Source: Cryptomeria japonica (Eukaryota > Streptophyta > Pinopsida > Cupressales > Cupressaceae). From it: 64,000 nucleotides of DNA. Location: contig NC_081405.1 in assembly GCF_030272615.1 (NCBI RefSeq), forward strand, positions 607,901,677-607,965,676. Reading direction: 5' to 3'. Positions 45,265 to 55,134 of the stretch are shown here, piece after piece. The first letter of the stretch is position 1, and each line of letters opens with the position of its first letter. Below the pieces are notes generated by a model. That model saw only the letters and a program-made list of their open reading frames with translations, made no database searches and was not told the DNA's origin. The translations under genes were made by a program, and so were the position numbers.

Positions 45265-48200
45265 ATGGCGAGTTCGTCAGGGAGAATAGAGGTGGAAAAA
45301 TTTAATGGAAGTAATTTTGAGATGTGGAAGCTGAAGATGGAAGATCTGCTAATAGATCGAGATCTTTGGGATGCTATTGATGCGAATGTCCAAAGACCCT
45401 CAGATCCTACTGCGGCAGCTCAGTATGATGTTATGGACCGGAAAGCCAAGGGTCTAATCAGACTGTGCCTGGCAGACTCTGTTCTAATCAATGTCCATGA
45501 AGAAAACTCTGCAAAGAAGCTATGGACTAAGCTTGGTGAGATGTATCAAGTGAAATCTTTATTAAATCAAATTTTCTTAAGAAAGAAATTGTATTCCTTG
45601 AAGATGGAAGAGGGTGGACGAATTGCAGACCACCTAGAAGCATTCAATATGATTGTGGCTCAATTAGTATCCGTCGGTGTTAAGATGGACGAGGAGGAGA
45701 AATGTCAGATCTTGCTTTGTTCTTTGCCTGATTTGTGGGATTCTCTTGTTATGGCTATCGGTAGTACTTCTGTTGTTTTGAAATCTGAAGACGTGGTGGG
45801 TGCCCTACTCGGTGAAGAGATGCGAAGGAAGGTATCCATCAGTTCAAAGGAAGCCCTAACCGTTCATGGAAGACCTAAGGAGAAAGGCAAGAAGAATGAG
45901 AAGCGTGGCAAGTCCAAATCCAAAGGGAGATCGAAATCTCCTGGAAAGTCCAAAGTCATTTGCTGGAATTGCGGTAAACTGGGTCACATCCGTAAGGACT
46001 GCAAAGAAGAAAAGAAGAAGAAAAAGAAAAAGTTTGATTCTGATTCTGAGTCCGACAAGGAAGATGGCGATGCATTTATTGCGGCTTTGGCGACTCATGC
46101 AGGTAATGATGCCTGGCTAATTGACTCAGGTGCATCTTTTCATATGACTTCCAATAGAGATTGGTTTTCTGAATATGAAGGATTTAATGGAGGTAAGGTG
46201 TACTTGGGTGATGATTCACCTCTAGACATTGTTGGTCGAGGTAAGGTTAGAATCAGGTTTTCTGATGGTAGAATAAAAGGGATTAATGGTGTGCTGCATA
46301 TCCCTGGATTAAAACGAAACCTGTTATCTGTGAGCAAACTGATAGATGCGGGTGTGTAGGTAGTCTTTTCTGAAACAGGATGTAAGATGATTAAGGGTGC
46401 TATGGTAGTTGCTAGAGGTGTCAGGTTTGGCACTTTGTATAAGCTTGAAGCATACACTGTTGAGTGTAATAGCACTTCTGTAAAAAGAAAATCTGCGGAT
46501 ACTTCACTGGAAGATTTGAAGGTTTCACCTTCAGCAGATGGAAATGGTTTTTGGGTACCTAAGGGTGCTCTTTCGTCTGAAGCAAAGTTACCTGCAGAGA
46601 AGACTATGTTATGGCACCAGAGACTTGGCCACATTGGAGAAAAGGGTCTAAGGACCTTGAAAAATAAAAACCTTGTTGAAGGTTTGAATGACTGTAACCT
46701 TGACTTTGATTTCTGTGAGCATTGCATTTATGGAAAACAAAACCGCGTTCAGTTTTACTCGAGTTCTCATAAAACTTGTGGTGTTTTGGATCTTATCCAT
46801 TCTGATGTGTTTGGTCCAGTAGATGTCTTTTCGATTGGAAAATCCACATATTATGTTTCATTTATTGATGATTTTAGTAGAAGGACATGGGTTTATTTTC
46901 TAAAGAGTAAATCTGAAGTTTTTAGTCATTTTAAAGAATTTAAAGCAATGGTTGAGTTGCAGACTGGAAAGAAAATAAAATGTTTGAGAACTGATAATGG
47001 CGGTGAGTTTTGCTCTAATGATTTTGATAGATTCTGTAAAGACTGTGGAATTAACAGACAGAAGACAACTCCGTATTCTCCACAGCAGAATGGAGTTGCA
47101 GAAAGAATGAACAGGACATTGATGGAGAAGGCTAGGAGTATGTTGAGTGGTGCTGGTCTCGAACAAAAGTTTTGGGCTGAAGCTGTTGCCACTGCTTGCT
47201 ACCTGATTAACAGGTCTCCTACATCAGCTCTTGTTGATAAAACACCTATGGAAGCATGGTCAGGTCACAAGCCTTCATTGAGACATCTTAGAGTTTTTGG
47301 TTGTGAGGCATATGCACATGTGCCAAAGGAGAAGCGAACAAAGTTGGAGAACAAGGCTGTGAAATGTATCTTCATCGGGTATAGTTATGGTGTGAAAGGA
47401 TACAAGCTTTGGGACCCTGTTGCACAAAAGGTAATTCACAGTAGAAGTGTTATTTTTAGAGAAATTAAGTCTCCTTCTGTTACATTGCAGCCAGAACAGA
47501 CTAAAAAAGAAGATGTGATTCAACTTCCTTCTACACCTGAAAGAGTTGAATCGAGACCCCTAGATAGGCAAGAATTTGAGGAGAGCTCGTCTAGCTCTGA
47601 ATCTTCAGAAGAGGAGGAAGAACCTCCAACTCAGCTTGTTCGAAGGTCTACAAGACATAGACAACCACCTGAAAGGTATTCACCTGATGATTGGAGATGT
47701 ATTTTTGCTCTGAATACTAGTGTGGATGAACCGAAATCTGTAGAAGAGGCATTAGGTATGAATGATGCAGAATCCTGGAAGATTGCTATGGAGGAAGAAA
47801 TGGCAGCTTTGAAAAAGAATGATACATGGGATCTTGTACCATTGCCTGAAGGACGAAAACCTGTTGGTTGTAAATGGGTGTTCAAGAAAAAGATTGGTTC
47901 AGATGGAAGCATTGAGAAGTATAAAGCAAGGTTGGTTGCAAAAGGCTACTCTCAGGTTGAGGGTGTTGATTACGGTGAGATATTTTCTCCTGTTGCAAAA
48001 ATGACGTCCATTAGATTTTTGCTTTCTATTGCTACTGCTTATGATTTAGAGGTTGAGCAAATGGATGTGAAAACTGCTTTCCTTCATGGTGATTTGGAGG
48101 AAGATATTTATATGACACAGTCGGAGCACTATGTGGTGAAAGGCAAAAGTAATTTGGTCTGTAAATTGAAGAAATCTTTGTATGGCCTCAAACAAAGTCC

Positions 48201-49308
48201 TAGGATGTGGTACCAGAAATTTGATACATATGTGTTGAGTTTGGGATTTGAACGTTCTAAATCAGATCACTGTGTTTATTATAAATCTTATGGTGATCAT
48301 TTCTTATTCATTGCATTGTATGTTGATGATATGTTATTCATTGGCAAAGGGAAAGGTATGATTTTAGAACTGAAATCTCAGCTCGCTGCTAAATTTGAAA
48401 TGAAAGATCTTGGTGCAGCAAAGCACATTCTTGGGATGGAAATTAGAAGAGATAGGGTGAACAGAAAGCTATGGCTAGGCCAGAGTAAGTATGTGAATTC
48501 AGTGTTACAGAGGTTCAACATGCAGAATTGTAGACCATTGAGTGTTCCTTTTACAGTTGGAATGAAACTATCCATTTCAGATTGTCCTACATCCCCATTG
48601 GAGATGGAAGACATGAGCAGAGTGCCTTACCAGAGTGCGGTTGGAAGCTTGATGTATGCTATGGTCTGTACTAGACCAGACATTGCCCAAGCAGTGGGAG
48701 TACTTTCTAGATATATGTCTAATCCTGGTAGAGTTCATTGGGATGCAGTCAAAAGAGTCTTTAGATATTTGAAGGGTACTTCAGAGTATTCTTTGTGTTA
48801 TCATGGTAATTCAGTTGGAGACATGACTGCCCTTGATATCCATGGTTATGTGGATTCAGATTGGGCAGATGATATTGATAGAAGAAGATCCACCAGTGCT
48901 TATGTGTTTACTTTGTTTGGTGGTGCAATTAGTTGGATGAGTAAGCAACAGGCTGTGGTTGCTCTATCCACTACTGAAGCAGAGTATATGGCAGCTACTC
49001 ATGCTTGTAAAGAGACCATTTGGCTTAAGAGACTGTGTTCGGATATTGGAATAAAACAAGGTACAGTGACAATTTACTGTGACAGTCAGAGTGCAATTAG
49101 CCTAGCTAAGAACCCGACATTTCATGCCCGGACCAAACATATTGATGTTCAGTATCATTTTGTTAGAGATATGGTCGAAGATGGTAGGGTGAAGCTAGTT
49201 AAGGTGGAAACTTTGATGAATGTTGCAGATGCTTTAACTAAGGCTGTGAGCACAGAGAAGTTCAGATGGTGTTCAGAGTCTATGGGCCTTATGGGCCCTA
49301 GCAATTGA
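45265..49308 (+). pseudogene. Copia gag-pol polyprotein, one in-frame stop
   Basis: One frame of 1,347 codons plus terminator, interrupted only by TAG at 46,357-46,359; the parts before and after are in the same frame. Domains in order: UBN2-type gag (about residues 1-200), Lys-rich linker, CCHC knuckle CWNCGKLGHIRKDC (233-246), protease with active-site DSGA (Asp near 287), the stop (codon 365), HxxxxH pre-integrase region (HQRLGHIGEKG, near 451), integrase core (first Asp near 514 in HSDVFGP, second in LRTDNGGEF, Glu in NGVAERMNRT), reverse transcriptase (MDVKTAFLHGDLEEDIYM; YVDD at 1019-1022) and RNase H (SDWADD, STTEAEYMA). The start is the ATG about 110 bases after the primer site. The stop lies between protease and integrase, and a C-to-T change in a CAG codon would explain it. 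Translation would give gag plus protease only. Confidence 0.95.
46357..46359 (+). other. In-frame TAG stop in the Copia polyprotein
   Basis: The context is GCGGGTGTG TAG GTAGTC. The frame is open on both sides, for 364 codons before and more than 970 after. Confidence 0.95.
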
Positions 49309-49350
49309 TTCATTCTGTTGACATTCCCTTCCGCTCATGCAAGGTGTTCG

Positions 49351-49362
49351 ACAAGTGGGAGA
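49351..49362 (+). promoter_or_regulatory. Polypurine tract of the Copia element
   Basis: ACAAGTGGGAGA, ending two bases before the 3' LTR start. Confidence 0.8.
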
Positions 49363-49364
49363 TT

Positions 49365-50249
49365 TGTTGGGAAAAATGGTGTCTCAACCTTGCATTTATG
49401 TGAGGTTACTATTTATAGTAAGTTTTCATTTGAGCACGAAATGGTGCGAAACTCTCCCTGAAGCTTCTGGTTGGCTAGATAAGAATTCCGGTAAAGTTGC
49501 GTCGCAAGGTCACAGCTAGTTTTGAAGATATTAAAGTTTTCGTCTTGGAGGGGTGCAATAAAATGTTTAAACTTAATTTTGGGGACTTTAGAGGCTCCGA
49601 AACGCCCTGAAAAGTTGCCGTAACCGGCAAAGCGGGTTACGAGTTGATAGAGCACTTCGCGAGCTTTCCGGCGCTTCAAACGGTTCGTCAATCGGACACC
49701 CGGTTCTCAAGTTATGGCCTCCGGAAGTTTGTACTCCTGAAATAGGAAAAATAATTTGTATCGGATACATAAATGAGCTGTAAAAGGGAGCGACACGTGT
49801 TGATGTGTGCTTTAACATGTCATAGAAGGGAGATAAGGTCGGCTACACCTTATTGGGTGGTTTTAGCCCATGGTTTTGTAATACCGTTTGACGGTTTCTT
49901 GTATTGTATCTCCTATTTATGAGGTGTGTGAGATAGAGGTTGTGTGTAAGAGTCTTATGGCTATTGAGTTGTCTCTGAATCTCTGATTAGTGCTACTCCT
50001 GCGAAGAGCTTGCTCTGCAAGTATTTTGTAATCTGTTTTTGATTGCTGAATAAAATATTGAGCTGCTTTTGGAGGGTGGGGTTTTTCTCCCGAAAGGGTT
50101 TTCCCCACGTAAATCATTGTGTTGTGGTATGATTGCTATTATATCTATTTCTATTTTCTGTAACTGTTGTAATGATCTGAAAAAGTTTTGCATTACCCTC
50201 CTCTCAAGGTTAGTGTAGGAAGTTGTTTCCGCTACTTAACTTCCTTATA
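49365..50249 (+). repeat. 3' LTR of the Copia element
   Basis: 885 bases, the same length as the 5' LTR. Differences cluster at 49,447-49,490 and 49,623-49,645. Confidence 0.93.
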
Positions 50250-50254
50250 ATAAC

Positions 50255-50764
50255 AATGAGAATAGGAATCATCAACAACAACCAACTAAGTAAATGTGAA
50301 CACCAAAAAGGTTAAATTTATTATTACACAACATATGAGGGTGGCTACATAAAATATTAGATGTTTACAATAAACTAACTGGTCATACATGTGTCGGTCG
50401 ACTTCCCCTTTATAGCTCAATAAACATCTAAACTTTGGCTTCTGTGGTTCTGCCTATAGGCTGAACCTCCTTCTAACACACACACTTACTAAACCAATCT
50501 CTATCTTTTTAAAACCTCTATTTGCCTAGTCGATTCGATTTCTCCTTTGGCCACTCAATTTCCCCTAACTGTTTGGCTACCAATTCTAACCATTCATTAT
50601 TCATTCCAACTTCCTTTTGCCTATCAGTCTTCTTCCTTTCGATGCCCATCCTAATTGGCCCATTTCCAATCTTAAGCGTTTCAGTTTCTCTTGACCGTTT
50701 CATTATCCTCCTACTGATGTGGTGATAGGATTGATGATGAATCTACCACAATGCACCTGCATCA
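50255..50764 (-). repeat. 5' LTR of the small minus-strand element, remaining part
   Basis: Partner of 42,502-43,030. On the minus strand it starts TGATGCAGGTGCATTG at 50,764. Confidence 0.85.
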
Positions 50765-51282
50765 TACTCACATGAATAAATATCCAATGCAAGAAATGAT
50801 ATGAGTATATGTAAAATCTAACTCTAAAGAAGACGTAATCTTCAAAAGAGAGAGAGAAAGAAACAAAGATCACAAACTCCCCTAAGGAGAGATGATTCAT
50901 AAGAGACATACCATTCTATGCAAGAAAGGATGTCAACACATGAAAAGTGAAACCCCTAAAGGGAATAGTGATGCTTTAGATAGAAAGAGAGAGGAAAAAA
51001 AGCCATCCTTTCCCCCCAAGCAAGAGGATAAGTAAAAATTAAGACGAAGAACCACACATTTCCTAAAGAGATATTATTCATAAGAGATGCATTGTTTTTA
51101 AAAAAGAATAATTCCTAACAAAGGTGCACACATGCATTCACACGAAGGATAACTCTATGCAAGAGAGGAAATCAAGTTATGAAGAATACACTCCATAAAG
51201 AAAATGTTGAAACTTTAGGAAGAGAAAAGAGAATCATGTTGCTACCCCAAGATATTTGAAATTGAAAAAGAACCACCTCTAA
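50765..51282. other. AT/purine-rich DNA resembling the right end of the window
   Basis: No gene. Phrases such as AGAGATGATTCATAAGAGA, CATTCTATGCAAGAAAGGAT and GAAAAGTGAAACCCCTAAAG resemble 63,748-63,930 (GATTATTCATAAAAGAGA, ATTCTATGCAAGAATGGAT, GGAAAGTGGACCCTTCTGAAG), so both may be parts of one dispersed repeat. Confidence 0.4.
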
Positions 51283-51836
51283 TTAGAAAGATCCCCCAAT
51301 TAAGTTAACTACTTGTGTCATAGGGTGAGCAACAACATGAGGGTGAAAGGAGTGCTGAGGTGCTACCTTTTCACCAAGAAAGAGAGAAAGATATGTTGAA
51401 AGACATATATGAGAAAGATTGTATTGTTCTTGAATAAATTCCTTAAATGATTTACACTTTCCAAGAGAATGCAAACCACCATGACAAAAAATACAATATT
51501 CACTACCTCTTTTATGATTAGTGCTAAACTTCACAAAAGGAAAAGCAACATTCTTGTCATACTTAAATTTCCAAAAGAGTCGAGTTGCTAATTATTCTTG
51601 ATCATCTCAATAGGTGTAGGCTTATTCTTTTGAGATTTAGGACAAGGGTTATTACTAGAAGAAGAAGGACTGTAATCAATGATTTTAACTTTGCCACTAT
51701 CAATAAGTTCTTTTATTGCATTATGACAACCAAGACAATCAATAGCATGATGATCATGAGTTTGATGAAATAAACAAAAAACAAATTTTGAAGAATCAAT
51801 GTCACAAGATGTCAATGTCATCCATCCTAAGCACAT
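51283..51836 (-). pseudogene. Ty3/Gypsy gag C-terminal remnant
   Basis: On the minus strand, 51,836-51,588 encodes FCLFHQTHDHHAIDCLGC followed by AIKELIDSGKVKI. This is the C-x2-H...GH-x4-C then LK-x-x-IE-x-LI-x-x-G pattern at the end of many plant Gypsy gag proteins. A Ser-rich and Pro-rich segment follows. A second fragment (51,534-51,283) has a knuckle-like YCIFCHGGLHSLGKCK. Neither capsid domain nor pol is present. Frames are short and offset, so it is a dead fragment. Confidence 0.6.
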
Positions 51837-51849
51837 CCGTTCCTCAAGG

Positions 51850-52147
51850 AAATTTCAGCCACATAATATAACATAGAAATTTAGTGTACCTATTGCTGAG
51901 GGAATTAAGCCGTGGGCTCATAAAATAAGGCGGAGAACGTCATTTGATGAGACCTATTTCTTCCACAACTTCTACGTTGTTTCCGTTACTAATTCTACAA
52001 TTTCATCGTATATGTATATGAACCTGGACTGATATTTGCTCTAGGAAATTGAGCGATTTCTTATGATCGAATTACAGGAATGTTGCGTCAATTACCTTTG
52101 TCTCTCTGCTTCGGTTGAGATTTCCTTCTCTCAATAAGCTCTGCGAC
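51850..52147. other. DNA downstream of the TIR pseudogene, no NB-ARC or LRR seen
   Basis: On the minus strand I looked for the P-loop (GxGGxGKT), GLPL and MHD motifs that would follow a TIR in a complete TNL and found none. The gene is TIR-only or truncated. Confidence 0.45.
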
Positions 52148-52238
52148 ACTAGATGCAATTTGCGCCACAGCTCTCCTTGATCTCTACGATGCACACAATA
52201 AATCTCTTATTCAATTTTATACGCACAATATTAATTAG
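52148..52238 (-). other. Conserved downstream block of the TIR locus, possible second exon
   Basis: The block is shared with 28,470-28,556. On the minus strand one frame reads GELWRKLHLVSQSLLREGN, faintly like the TIR C-terminal W-R-K-A-L...V-S pattern, and continues beyond the block to a GTAATT donor-like site near 52,101. I cannot decide between a coding exon and non-coding sequence; conservation between the two loci is the only strong evidence. Confidence 0.35.
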
Positions 52239-52489
52239 AAAACTTAAAATTTAAAATGAACAACTAATCTCGTAACCTAATAGCATGCGCTACAGATATA
52301 ATGTTTTAAAATCCACGGCAGACTATGAAATTAGCAAATTTCTCTCCTCCAATTTGAGGTATCAAAAGAAATTGATGGCAAAATGGTACATGCTTTTTTC
52401 ATAGACTTTAGATTACATCGACTCTTGATTTACTCATTACATCTAAGTGAAAGCATGAATTTCGTTAACTGAAGAAAACAAAGCAATAA

Positions 52490-52966
52490 ATAATTATACC
52501 CTCTAAAAATATAGCCCTTGATATATGAAGTGCTTTCCTCCACTCATCAACTGTATCGACCTCAAATTTCCCAGAGTGCTTATGCTTTTGAAAGGCTGGA
52601 GCATACACACTATCTTTGTCTTTCATTCGGAGCTCCGAAGGCTTAACTCCACAAAATACAGGTATGATGGGAGCCCCAGTTTTGAGGATCAGATTCAGCT
52701 CCTTCTGCATAATTCACAGACATAATGACAATATGTAGAGATGCGGAGTAAATAGCGTCCTCTATTGACTGAGGTATGCTGTTCCCAACTTGGATTGATT
52801 TCTTGTCAACGAAGACCTTCAATCCCTTATTCTCAACATTATGAAAGATTAGGCTTGCTACGGTTTTCTTCACATCTGCACCTCGATGGTTAAGGAATAC
52901 GTCATAGTATTGTGCAGCGAGAGAAATAGATTTTGGGTTATTGTAAGCATGCTCATCATTTTCCAT
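52490..52966 (-). pseudogene. TIR-domain immune-receptor exon, frameshifted (TIR-NLR fragment)
   Basis: From the ATG at 52,966 the minus strand encodes MENDEHAYNN, then the TIR opening YYDVFLNHRGADVKKTVASL (residues 20-39), the second conserved box LKVFVDKKSIQVGNSIPQSI, and SASLHIVIMSVNYAE. At about 52,711 the frame breaks. The conserved S-x-W-C-L that should follow is missing, and the domain resumes one frame over with KELNLILKTGAPIIPVFCGV, PSELRMKDKDSVYAPAFQKH and VDEWRKALHI. It ends at a donor-like GGTATAATT near 52,500. In plant TIRs the Glu of the resumed EL is the NADase catalytic residue; it is present in DNA but out of frame. The family acts in cytoplasmic or nuclear immune signalling. 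With no NB-ARC or LRR and a frameshift, this copy is a pseudogene. I chose this start because longer upstream codons do not look TIR-like. Confidence 0.85.
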
Positions 52967-53112
52967 GGTAACAGGGCAGGTGAGAGCAAGGCAAAGAGAC
53001 GGGCAAAACATTATTTCAGGAAGGCACAGAAGATTGGTTATTTCCATGGCAGCAAGACAATACAATCAGAGAAGACTGATTATTTGCATGGGAGCAAGGC
53101 GAGATAGGCAGT

Positions 53113-53320
53113 TTACAGTTATATAGACCAGGGATTATGACTCTTGAGGCTTGTACGTGTACAATGTAAATAGAACCAGGGCCTAATACAGGCTCTTCAG
53201 ATTTGTTGAAAATCAAATTTTGTTGAATGCGCGTGTAATTATGAGGACTTCCACTTGTGGCAGGACTCCTAGCTCTTCAGATTTGTTGTAGCAGGACTCC
53301 ACGTGTAATTATAGAGGTTG
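53113..53320 (-). promoter_or_regulatory. Upstream region of the TIR pseudogene, shared with two other loci
   Basis: GTTATATAGACCAGGGATTA to AATAGAACCAGGGCCTAATA (53,113-53,192) is shared with the scar at 28.56 kb. TTGTTGAATGCGCGTG to TAGCTCTTCAG (53,218-53,281) is shared with 21.48 kb. TTCCACTTGTGGCAGGACTC recurs in part as GTAGCAGGACTCC at 53,288. The word TATATAGAC could be a promoter element, but no start site is known. Confidence 0.5.
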
Positions 53321-53967
53321 TAGCCTCTACACCTACCTATTCATATTTTCAACATGCAATTCATGCATCATATTTAAGTTACTGCGTGGGCAACATACTT
53401 TATTTGTAAGAAAAATAATAAAAACTATTTATCAAACTATTTTTTAGAATAAAGATTATTCACATAAAGAAACTAACAGTCCTAAATATTTAACTGGAGG
53501 TGGGTTTCTTATGCAGTGTGTTTAGCAGTGGAACTCCCAGTAAGCCTTCGTAATGATTGAACTTCATGTTTCGATGGTGGAACTAACAGTTCAGAATCAG
53601 TTTCCGACATACCCCCCTTGATGCTGAGATTCACAATTTTATTTCGAACCTTTGAAAAACTGAATCTTTGCAACTCGATGTGGCCTTAAAAGATAACTTG
53701 ATGTGGCAAAGTCCAAACTCTTGCAACTCACTGTGCAACATCAATCATAGCAAGAAGTCATCAACTACTTATAACATGGTCCAAAAACAACTTATAACCT
53801 TGATTAAAAACTTATTGATAACTTAACTAAATCACCATCAATCCTTAATTTAAAAGTGAACCATGCTAGACAAAAAATATATTATTTGACATTTTGGATG
53901 TAGGTAATTTTATTTTCCAAACTTGCTGATGGAAAATGGAGTTTCAATATTAGATTTAGATTTTTTT
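53321..53967. other. AT-rich DNA, no gene seen
   Basis: No coding signal, repeat or RNA gene recognised between the TIR upstream region and R1 copy 2. Confidence 0.35.
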
Positions 53968-54720
53968 GGGGACCAACACTTTAACACAAATTGTGTGGTA
54001 TGATTAATGACCATTTTAAATACAAATTGTATGATTTTTCATTGCAAAAATCTTGCACACAATCAAATCGAGAAACTGCACTCTTGTTTATATGATGGAT
54101 TATGGAAATCTCTTAGTATTGCCTTCTTTCTTTTGACAAATTTCTGTTATTGGAGTTGCCACTGCACTTCACTCTAGGATTCAAATATATATATTTTTTT
54201 ACTGTTATTTATTCATCAACATTTAAAATTTGAAATTTGATTTTGATCTTTTTCTTTGTTAGATTTGTTTTTTCATTTGTTCCAATTTATGATTCAAGGA
54301 TTTTGGAATAATGGTTTAGGTTTTGGATGGAAAGAGTTATATTAGCAACCTTATTGTAAGGATTCACATAGCCCCTAATTTAATGCTTTTATTAAATGGA
54401 GCTACCATCAATATTGGCAAGCTACCATTAACATCATTATATTTCTTGATTGATGGATAAAAAGGAACTTGATATCTACGATTCATACAAAATTATTATA
54501 GTTCATAAGTACCTTGCTCATGTAGGCCTAATCTTTATCTTTTATATTCTATTCTTTTATATATTTCATTTGTAATGTGGTTTTTATCATTTTTGAAAAA
54601 GATATTGTATCATTTTTGTGTAGTTAAAAATGATCAATTTTTGGTATCTTAACTTCTACAAAAAGTTTACTTTGACAAAAGTGGATGATCTTAGTTGATA
54701 GGATATTGGGGCTTTCCCCT
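53968..54720. repeat. Dispersed repeat R1, copy 2 of the proximal part
   Basis: Aligned with 6,346-6,960 as described there. It contains extra bases relative to that copy and no coding signal. Confidence 0.6.
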
Positions 54721-55134
54721 TCTTAATTCTTGTTGTTGATTGATCACTTTTAGTGAAGATTTGATCCATGGTATAGTCTTTATTAACATGTTTCATATCA
54801 TCCCTGTCATTTATTTGATCATCTTTGTATCCAAAAAGGAAAGTGTCTTATATGGGGATATGAAGGTTTTAGGGGTATGATATGATTAGGTTCCAATAGG
54901 TCTCTTATCCATGTTATAATTAGTTTCTTATTTTAGGACTTTAGGGATGTCCACTCCACTTTAGAAGGTTGCAATTTATTCTTCAATGCTTCCAACACTT
55001 TATCTAATTTAATAATCTTCTTAAAGGAGAAATTACAAAGGATCTCCACCACAACTCATATATGATATTTCAAATAGGATAGAGGATATATAATTTTCTC
55101 TACCATAGATATTATAGGAGACAAACTCATTCCT
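54721..55134. other. AT-rich DNA, no feature
   Basis: Nothing recognised. Confidence 0.3.

Larger units (their letters stand above)
44256..50249 (+). mobile_element. Nearly intact 5,994-bp Copia retrotransposon (Tnt1/Tork-like)
   Basis: Two 885-base LTRs, a primer site, a polypurine tract and a complete gag-pol order flank and fill the element. A perfect five-base target duplication ATAAC lies at 44,251-44,255 and 50,250-50,254. I count about 11 differences between the LTRs by eye, so the insertion is young compared with everything around it. The single visible defect in the coding region is an in-frame TAG. It lies inside the 5' LTR of the older minus-strand element. Confidence 0.95.
42502..50764 (-). 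mobile_element. Small minus-strand LTR element, its 5' LTR interrupted by the Copia insertion
   Basis: Direct repeats 42,502-43,030 and 50,255-50,764 (plus 44,086-44,255) are its LTRs, read on the minus strand from TGATGCAGG to CTATGGCA. A primer-site motif at 44,072-44,083 fixes the orientation. Removing the Copia leaves about 2.25 kb: a 680-base 5' LTR, a roughly 1-kb interior and a 3' LTR truncated at 42,502. The interior holds only a short charged coiled-coil remnant, so the element is non-autonomous. Confidence 0.75.

Noticed and set aside
46357-46359. Programmed readthrough stop separating gag from pol
   Set aside because: The stop lies after the protease active site rather than at a gag/pol boundary, and Copia elements of this type use one uninterrupted frame; a point mutation is simpler.
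45856-49308. Minus-strand and offset reading frames across the Copia polyprotein, some near 195 codons
   Set aside because: They are shadows of the gag-pol frame; none carries a motif, while the plus-strand frame has a complete Copia domain order.
51850-52480. NB-ARC or LRR exons that would make the TIR fragment a full receptor
   Set aside because: No P-loop, GLPL, MHD or leucine-repeat pattern was visible on the minus strand downstream of the TIR exon.
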